Source: Candidatus Zixiibacteriota bacterium (GTDB taxonomy: Bacteria > Zixibacteria > MSB-5A5 > JAABVY01 > JAHJOQ01). Taken from it: 6,542 nucleotides of DNA. Below, piece by piece: positions 1-4,479 of the stretch. Position 1 is the first letter of the stretch; the number at the start of each line of letters is the position of its first letter. The position numbers and the translations under genes are program-made. The notes beneath the pieces were generated by a model that ran no database searches, had not been told where the DNA came from, and saw only the letters and a program-made list of their open reading frames with translations. The stretch covers positions 1-6,542 of the forward strand of contig DAOVLC010000087.1 of the NCBI GenBank assembly GCA_030631455.1. The letters run 5' to 3'.

Positions 1-593
1 GGATACCGCCCGGATCCGGTCTCGGAGGCGGGAGCTCCAACTGTGCATCAGCAATTCGCGCTCTGGACAGGATTTTCAGCCTCGGACTGACCTCGCAGGA
101 GATGTCCCGGATAGGCGCGACAATCGGTTCAGATGTGCCCTTTTTCTTCAGCAGCGGCTCTGCAATTGTCACAGGACGCGGCGAAATCGTAGAAAATATC
201 GACTTACCGCTCGGATACTCGGTTCTGATTGTTATTCCGGACGTGCCCATCTCGACCCACGATGTCTACTCGAATCTAAAATTAGGCTTGACAAGGAGAA
301 ATATCAGGGATAAATTGAAAATGGATTGGGACAACTCTTGCTTGACAGACCTAGTGGGGCTGCTGAGCAATGATTTGGAGGAAGTGGTCTTGCAGAGTTG
401 CCCAGAGGTTCGCAGTATTAGGAAATGGTTAACTGCCCGCGGATTTGAGCATGTTTCTATGAGTGGGAGCGGCTCAGCCGTTTTCGCCATAGTGCCAGTT
501 CGATGGGTAGAGGAATACAAACGAGCTGACCAAAGCAAATGGGGCGATTGGAAGGTTCTTGCCGTCCAACCGATTCGCTTGACCGGGGTTTGA
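1..593 (+). CDS. ispE: 4-diphosphocytidyl-2-C-methyl-D-erythritol kinase, 5'-truncated by window edge
   Basis: IspE is a cytoplasmic GHMP-superfamily kinase. It phosphorylates the 2-hydroxyl of CDP-methylerythritol with ATP in the non-mevalonate (MEP) pathway to isopentenyl diphosphate. The reading frame is open from base 3, well upstream of the first ATG at 102, and the 33 codons before that ATG are clearly IspE: they contain the glycine-rich ATP-binding loop PPGSGLGGGSSN (bases 6-41). The ATG at 102 is therefore internal. Downstream are GSDVPFFF, where the Asp corresponds to the catalytic Asp of the family; GRGE; and the C-terminal GHMP motif SMSGSGSAVFAI near bases 462-500. About 196 residues are visible. 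Family members are about 280-300 residues, so roughly 90 N-terminal residues lie outside the window. The stop is TGA at 591-593, 18 bases before spoVG, which suggests co-transcription. No frameshift is seen. Family assignment is very secure. Confidence 0.95.
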   Translation, partial: IPPGSGLGGGSSNCASAIRALDRIFSLGLTSQEMSRIGATIGSDVPFFFSSGSAIVTGRGEIVENIDLPLGYSVLIVIPDVPISTHDVYSNLKLGLTRRNIRDKLKMDWDNSCLTDLVGLLSNDLEEVVLQSCPEVRSIRKWLTARGFEHVSMSGSGSAVFAIVPVRWVEEYKRADQSKWGDWKVLAVQPIRLTGV

Positions 594-600
594 ATACACC

Positions 601-606
601 AGGAGG
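601..606 (+). promoter_or_regulatory. Ribosome binding site of spoVG
   Basis: AGGAGG lies 5 bases before a GTG codon at 612-614. This near-perfect Shine-Dalgarno sequence decides the start: the GTG is correctly spaced and the protein begins exactly where SpoVG homologues begin (MEIT). It is the strongest ribosome binding site seen in the window. lepB and the ABC-F gene lack anything comparable. Confidence 0.85.
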
Positions 607-611
607 TGTAA

Positions 612-914
612 GTGGAGATTACAGAAGTTCGGGTGACATTAAGGAACGAGGATAAGCTGAAGGCTTTTGCCAACGTCACCTTCGACGATTCCTTCGTGAT
701 TCGTGGTTTAAAAGTCATAAGCGGCGCTAAAGGCTTCTTCGTGTCGATGCCTTCACGCCGGCGGCCTAACGGCTCGCACCAGGATATTGCTCACCCGATC
801 AACACTGAAATGCGCCGAGAGATAGAGCAGCGTGTTATAGAGGCGTATCAGGACAAGGCGGGCAACTTCAAAAGTAGCGAGTCTTGGGAACAAGGCCCGA
901 CCGACGACGTATGA
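612..914 (+). CDS. spoVG: SpoVG family nucleic-acid-binding regulator
   Basis: This is a 100-residue protein starting with GTG. It matches the SpoVG family along its length: MEITEVRVTLRN at the N-terminus, a central VTFDDSFVIRGLKVI strand region, GFFVSMPSRR, and the hallmark DIAHPINTEMR (about residues 58-68), followed by a helix and a polar tail. SpoVG proteins are known from Firmicutes, spirochaetes and other phyla as small dimeric proteins that bind DNA and/or RNA and modulate gene expression. The name comes from Bacillus sporulation, but the family is common in non-sporulating bacteria, so sporulation should not be inferred. The gene follows ispE by 18 bases and precedes a tRNA-Gln by 12, so the three probably share a transcript. 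Its targets here are unknown. Length is typical for the family. Confidence 0.95.
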   Translation: MEITEVRVTLRNEDKLKAFANVTFDDSFVIRGLKVISGAKGFFVSMPSRRRPNGSHQDIAHPINTEMRREIEQRVIEAYQDKAGNFKSSESWEQGPTDDV

Positions 915-926
915 GTAATAATACAC

Positions 927-1000
927 TGGGGTGTCGACAAGTGGTTTGTCACAAGACTTTGGCTCTTGCTACCCAGGTTCGAATCCTGGCACCCCAGCCA
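927..1000 (+). tRNA. tRNA-Gln (anticodon TTG), CCA encoded
   Basis: A complete 74-base cloverleaf can be drawn by eye. The acceptor stem TGGGGTG (927-933) pairs perfectly with CACCCCA (990-996). The D stem is GACA/TGTC. The anticodon stem is CAAGA/TCTTG around the loop CTTTGGC, giving anticodon TTG (decodes CAA, and CAG by wobble). The variable region is 4 bases. The T stem is CCAGG/CCTGG with loop TTCGAAT. The discriminator base is G997 and CCA is encoded at 998-1000. The weak first pair U1-A72 and discriminator G73 are known features of bacterial glutamine tRNAs and support the identity. It begins 12 bases after the spoVG stop. No convincing promoter was found in that gap, so it is probably processed from the ispE-spoVG transcript. 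Confidence 0.97.
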
Positions 1001-1231
1001 TGATTCGAGGCTATCAGTTGGAATAATCCTCACAGACCTGTAGAATTGCATCCAGCATTTCTGAACTTCCACAAGAGGCTATATTTCGAGTATTGCCGGG
1101 TTCTGGGCGCTGCAGCCACTATATTTCACATCAATAGGAATACCATATGAAACGCTCCTCACCGTGTTACAAATTGAAACGGATCGAGCGAATTCCTCAA
1201 ATTTCTCGCGAATCTGCCGATACTCTTTGCT
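1001..1231. other. Intergenic region between tRNA-Gln and lepB
   Basis: About 230 bases follow without a recognisable gene. There is no intrinsic terminator after the tRNA: the only nearby pairing is a 4-base GAGG/CCTC (1007-1010 with 1028-1031) and there is no T-tract. A weak promoter-like pair is TTGCCG (1093-1098) with CACTAT (1117-1122), spacer 18. An AGGAA (1136-1140) sits 6 bases before an ATG at 1147 that opens a 93-codon frame running out of frame into lepB. That protein looks like no family I know, is rich in Arg, Ser, Gly and Asp, and is mostly a shadow of lepB, so it is not called as a gene. The region may hold the lepB leader and promoter. Confidence 0.5.
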
Positions 1232-1236
1232 ATGAT
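1228..1236 (+). promoter_or_regulatory. Candidate extended -10 promoter element at lepB
   Basis: TGCTATGAT matches the extended -10 form (TGn followed by TATAAT with one mismatch). No good -35 hexamer lies 16-18 bases upstream, which extended -10 promoters can tolerate. If it is real, transcription would start near 1243, downstream of the ATG codons at 1232 and 1235, and the lepB start would have to be the ATG at 1283. It could equally be a chance match, since it overlaps the first in-frame ATGs. Confidence 0.25.
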
Positions 1237-1936
1237 GGAGCTACAACCCGAAGTCGTCTCGACCATCGGCAAAGTCCGCACGATGAAGAGGCGGGCACGT
1301 TCCCGTGTCAAGGAATACATAGAAGCGATTCTGGTCGCGCTTGTGATAGCGGTAATACTGAGAGTGTTTGTCGTCCAGGCGTATCGGGTCGAGTCCGGAT
1401 CGATGGAGAATACGCTTCAGGTCGGTGACTTCCTTTTCGTCAATAAGTATATATATCATTTCCAGGAACCTGCGCCGGGTGACATTATCGTATTCGAATA
1501 TCCGCTTAACCCGACTAAGGACTTCATCAAGAGAGTCGTAGCGACCGAGGGACAGACAGTCGAAATCGTCGCGAAAAGGCTATATATCGATGGGAATCTT
1601 GTACTCGAACCGGATGAGGCGAGACATATCGATCAAAGGCTAATTCCTGTAGAACTCTCCACGCGAGACTTCTTCGGTCCTAAGCAGGTGCCGCCGGGGC
1701 AGCTGTTCGTGCTGGGAGACAATCGCGACGATTCTAAAGACTCACGCTTCTGGGGATTCGTAGACAAGAACGCGGTGAAAGGCCGCACATTCTTCACATA
1801 TTTCTCATGGGCGCCCGACCCGAATGCTCCCGAGTGGACCTCGCCGTATATAGACAAGGTCTTCGCAATTGCTTTCCACTATGTATCCAACTTTCCCTCC
1901 AGAATCCGCTGGTCACGACTGTTCAGGACATTTTGA
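1232..1936 (+). CDS. lepB: Signal peptidase I
   Basis: This is a membrane-bound serine/lysine peptidase (family S26) that removes signal peptides from secreted proteins on the outer face of the cytoplasmic membrane. The 234-residue product has one N-terminal membrane segment (about residues 30-48, rich in Ile, Leu, Val and Ala), followed directly by the catalytic box RVESGSMENTL with nucleophile Ser57. The general-base Lys is Lys100 in DFIKRVV, and the conserved box VLGDNRDDSKDSRFWGFV begins near residue 160. One membrane anchor and this length fit the short LepB type. The start is uncertain. ATGs at 1232 and 1235 have no Shine-Dalgarno sequence, and the ATG at 1283 gives MKRRARSRVKEY, a more typical N-terminus (217 residues), but also lacks a clear ribosome binding site. 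The frame is closed by a TGA at 1175-1177, so the start cannot lie further upstream unless there is a frameshift. The gene converges on the flavoprotein gene, 25 bases away. Confidence 0.96.
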   Translation: MMELQPEVVSTIGKVRTMKRRARSRVKEYIEAILVALVIAVILRVFVVQAYRVESGSMENTLQVGDFLFVNKYIYHFQEPAPGDIIVFEYPLNPTKDFIKRVVATEGQTVEIVAKRLYIDGNLVLEPDEARHIDQRLIPVELSTRDFFGPKQVPPGQLFVLGDNRDDSKDSRFWGFVDKNAVKGRTFFTYFSWAPDPNAPEWTSPYIDKVFAIAFHYVSNFPSRIRWSRLFRTF

Positions 1937-1961
1937 GAATAGTAAGATTAGGATGAGCAGA

Positions 1962-2564
1962 TCAGTGCGGGTTTGATTCCAACCGCGCGCCAAGTTCGTA
2001 TGCCTGCTTGAGGACTGCTGCGCTGTTTACAACCGCGCCGACTTCCCAACTATCATGTGCGAAGTAGATTGAATCCAGGAACTCAACGCCTGTCCAGAGG
2101 AAGAATCCCTTGATGACACTAAGTGTCTGCTGATGTTTCTGCCTTTCTCCTCCAACGAGTACGATGATTCCCTTGCGTATCTTCCACTGCTTTTTTTCGA
2201 GGAAGAGTTCCCCGTCCCGGGATTTCTTGAGTGGGCGGTAGCAATTGCATCTGTCTATGAATAGCTTCAGTTGAGCTGAGACGGAATCGAAGTATATTGG
2301 TGAAGCCGCGATTACTGCATCACAGTTGCTGAACTTCTCGTACACGGGATAGATGTCATCGTGGAAGATGCAAATGTCATCATCGTCTCGGACGCCGCAT
2401 GACTGACACGGTTTGATAACGTAGTCGTTGAGATAGATCGTCTCGCTTGTCCATCCGTTATCGGCAGCACCCTTCGCGATCTCTTCTGAGATCACATCTA
2501 CATTCGATCCCCGAATGGGAGAGCCATTCAGAATCAGGAGTCTATTTTGATTCGAATCTGTCAT
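1962..2564 (-). CDS. Flavodoxin-fold NAD(P)H-dependent FMN reductase-like protein
   Basis: This is a 200-residue protein of the NADPH-dependent FMN reductase / iron-sulfur flavoprotein superfamily. The N-terminal strand and phosphate-binding loop LLILNGSPIRGSN (residues 9-21) bind the FMN phosphate in this fold. AVIAASPIYFDSVSAQLKLFIDR (83-105) is the second typical flavin-site motif. Iron-sulfur flavoproteins carry a compact Cys motif of type CxxCxxC-x4-7-C in the loop around residue 50. Here only Cys53, Cys56 and Cys65 are present and the third position is Arg59, so a standard 4Fe-4S cluster is doubtful, although Cys106 and Cys108 lie nearby. The substrate is unknown; quinone, flavin or nitro-compound reduction is the general family range. 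The ATG at 2562-2564 lies inside the end of the ABC-F gene (23-base overlap), with a purine-rich GCGGAAG just before it, pointing to translational coupling. The protein is cytoplasmic, with no signal peptide. Confidence 0.85.
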   Translation of the reverse strand: MTDSNQNRLLILNGSPIRGSNVDVISEEIAKGAADNGWTSETIYLNDYVIKPCQSCGVRDDDDICIFHDDIYPVYEKFSNCDAVIAASPIYFDSVSAQLKLFIDRCNCYRPLKKSRDGELFLEKKQWKIRKGIIVLVGGERQKHQQTLSVIKGFFLWTGVEFLDSIYFAHDSWEVGAVVNSAAVLKQAYELGARLESNPH

Positions 2565-4431
2565 ACTTCCGCATTAGATCATCCAGTTTCTTACGGAGTT
2601 CGGCTCTGGATTCCTGAAGCTCGTGCAGCTTTTCCCAATCGGTCTGTACGATTTCGTCGTCCAGCATAATATCGATTTCCTTGAGTCTTTTCTCCGTCTC
2701 GTATATCTCCTTCTCGAGTTTTTCGAACTTCTTTCTGATCCGCCGCTTTTCCTTCAGTTCTTCCCATTCATCAAGCCGTGCCTTCTTCTCCAGCTCTTTC
2801 TCCTCAGCGTTTACTGTGGTTACCGCTTCCTGCTCCTCACTTGCCACGGCCGCAGCGTACTCCGAATAGTTGCCAGTGAACATTCGGAGAGTGCCATTCT
2901 CCAGCGCAAAGATCTTCGTAACCGTCCTGTCGAGGAAATATCTGTCGTGCGAGATTATCAGCGTTGCGCCGTCATACTCAGCCAGAGCCTCTTCGAGTCT
3001 CTCGCATGACGGGATATCCAGATGATTGGTCGGCTCATCGAGTAACAGGAAATTTGCGGGCAAGAGCAGTATCTTCGCGAGCGCAAGCCTGCTCTTCTCG
3101 CCTCCGGATAAGGCGGAGACGCTCTTGAACACGTCCTCTCCCGAGAACAGGTATCGACCGAGATAGCTTCGAAGTTCGCCTGCCTCAGCTTGCGGCTTCT
3201 CTTCCCATACAGAGTCGAGCACCGTATCATTATTGTTGAGGATTGACAGATCCTGATCGAAATATGCCGGTGTCACATTCCCACCGACTTCGACCTCGCC
3301 ATGATCCGGTTCGAGTTCGCCTGTGATTATCTTCACGAGAGTCGACTTGCCACTGCCGTTAGGTCCTATCAGACCGACTTTATCTCCTCTCAGAATCTCG
3401 AAGGAAACATCCGAGAATATCTTCCGGCCAACGAATGACTTTGAAAGGCCTTTCACCTCGAGCATCTTCAGGTAGCTCCGCCCGGAGGACTGTATCCGAA
3501 GCGTCGCCGCCTTACCATCCTTGTCCGGAGGGGCGAGACGTTTCATCTTTGAGAGCATCCTTCTTCTGGATTGCGCCAGTTTGGTCTTCTGTCCAGCTAT
3601 ATTGCGCTGGATGAAATCCTTGATTCTCTCGATTTCCTCGGTCTGGCGCTGATACAATTTCGCTTGCTGTTCCTGCCTCGCCTTCCGCTCGCGGGTGTAG
3701 AAATCGAAATTGCCAGCGTAATTATCGATACCGTCAGATTTCAGTTCACATGTTCTCTTGGTCGTTCTGTTCAGGAAGACTCTATCGTGAGACACTATCA
3801 TCGCCGCCGCGTCAAGTTCGTTCAGATATGATTCAAGCCACTCGGTCGAGGCGATATCGAGATGGTTCGTAGGCTCGTCCAGGAGCAGAATATCAGGTTC
3901 CGTGAGAAGCAACTTCGCAAGATACGCCCTGCTTTTCTCACCCCCGGAGAAGAGTGAAAGCGGTTTATGGTATTCCTCTTCGAGGAAACCAAGTCCTTGT
4001 AGCACTTCATCCATCCTCGACTGATAAGTAAACCCGCCCTCTCGTTCAAACCGCTCCTGAACATGGCCGTATTCGGTCATAGCGGCCTTGTCCGCCTCGC
4101 CTGCAGCGATCTGATGCTCGAGCTTTTCGATCCGCTCACTCATTTCAAGCAGGTGACTGAATGCGTCCACCACTTCATCAAGCAGAGTCCAGCTCTTGTC
4201 GAGTTCGACTTCCTGCGGGAGATAGCCGATCTTAAGTCCTCGACATCGCGTGACCTCACCACGATCGAGAGACAGATCGCCAAGCAAAATGCGAAAGAGG
4301 GTTGTCTTACCGATTCCGTTTGGACCCACTAACGCTATCTTCTCGCCAGACTTGATCTGAATGCTGATGTCTGAAAACACCTCTTTTCCGGCGAAGGATC
4401 TGGCGACCTTATGTAAGACGGCGAGTACCAT
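2542..4431 (-). CDS. ABC-F family ATP-binding cassette protein (Uup/YdiF/EttA type)
   Basis: This 629-residue soluble protein has two ABC ATPase domains in tandem and no membrane segments, as in ABC-F proteins. Known members bind the ribosomal E site and affect translation or relieve stalling; some give antibiotic resistance. Domain 1: Walker A GPNGIGKTT (36-44), signature FSGGEKSR (161-168), Walker B LLLDEPTNHLD (182-192), switch His215. Domain 2: Walker A GPNGSGKST (356-364), signature LSGGEKSR (441-448), Walker B LLLDEPTNHLD (462-472), switch His495. The charged linker at about 243-325 corresponds to the region that contacts P-site tRNA. Residues about 530-629 form a Lys/Glu-rich C-terminal coiled coil, as in Uup and YdiF-type members. 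Both catalytic Glu residues (186 and 466) are intact. The first signature has Phe in place of the usual Leu. The subfamily cannot be fixed by eye, so no resistance role is claimed. No Shine-Dalgarno sequence precedes the start, but MVLAVLHKVARSF aligns well with ABC-F N-termini. Confidence 0.96.
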   Translation of the reverse strand: MVLAVLHKVARSFAGKEVFSDISIQIKSGEKIALVGPNGIGKTTLFRILLGDLSLDRGEVTRCRGLKIGYLPQEVELDKSWTLLDEVVDAFSHLLEMSERIEKLEHQIAAGEADKAAMTEYGHVQERFEREGGFTYQSRMDEVLQGLGFLEEEYHKPLSLFSGGEKSRAYLAKLLLTEPDILLLDEPTNHLDIASTEWLESYLNELDAAAMIVSHDRVFLNRTTKRTCELKSDGIDNYAGNFDFYTRERKARQEQQAKLYQRQTEEIERIKDFIQRNIAGQKTKLAQSRRRMLSKMKRLAPPDKDGKAATLRIQSSGRSYLKMLEVKGLSKSFVGRKIFSDVSFEILRGDKVGLIGPNGSGKSTLVKIITGELEPDHGEVEVGGNVTPAYFDQDLSILNNNDTVLDSVWEEKPQAEAGELRSYLGRYLFSGEDVFKSVSALSGGEKSRLALAKILLLPANFLLLDEPTNHLDIPSCERLEEALAEYDGATLIISHDRYFLDRTVTKIFALENGTLRMFTGNYSEYAAAVASEEQEAVTTVNAEEKELEKKARLDEWEELKEKRRIRKKFEKLEKEIYETEKRLKEIDIMLDDEIVQTDWEKLHELQESRAELRKKLDDLMRKYDRFESK

Positions 4432-4441
4432 AGATATTACG

Positions 4442-4469
4442 AATCTACAACGATGGGCGGATTTGTCAA
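4442..4469 (-). promoter_or_regulatory. Candidate sigma70-type promoter of the ABC-F/flavoprotein pair
   Basis: On the minus strand there is a perfect -35 TTGACA (4469 to 4464), a 16-base spacer, and the -10-like TAGATT (4447 to 4442; four of six bases match TATAAT). Transcription would start near 4435, only about 4 bases before the ATG at 4431. With no ribosome binding site visible, that implies a leaderless or nearly leaderless message. The site lies wholly in the 48-base gap between the BatA-like gene and the ABC-F gene. The -10 is mediocre, so read-through from the upstream gene remains possible. Confidence 0.4.
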
Positions 4470-4479
4470 TTTCAATCGG

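Noticed and set aside
266..718. 150-codon open frame on the minus strand across ispE and spoVG
   Set aside because: It is fully antisense to two confidently identified genes, its translation has a low-complexity Ser/Thr/Arg-rich look, and no family motif is visible.
915..926. TAATAAT-like bases before the tRNA as a separate tRNA promoter
   Set aside because: No -35 hexamer lies at a sensible spacing. The nearest candidate, TTGGGA at 884-889, is spaced poorly from every -10-like hexamer, so co-transcription with spoVG is the simpler reading.
1106..1117. GC-rich partly palindromic GGCGCTGCAGCC as a terminator or operator
   Set aside because: The palindrome core is only GCTGCAGC with no loop and no T-tract. 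It is too short to claim a function.
1147..1428. 93-codon open frame on the plus strand with a plausible ribosome binding site
   Set aside because: Most of it overlaps lepB in another frame, and the protein resembles no family I know. It is kept only as a question about the lepB start, not as a gene.
2623..3009. 128-codon plus-strand frame rich in Leu and Phe that could look like a membrane protein
   Set aside because: It is the antisense of the Glu/Lys-rich coiled coil and second ATPase domain of the ABC-F gene. Complementing Glu and Lys codons yields Leu, Phe and Ser codons, which explains the apparent hydrophobicity.
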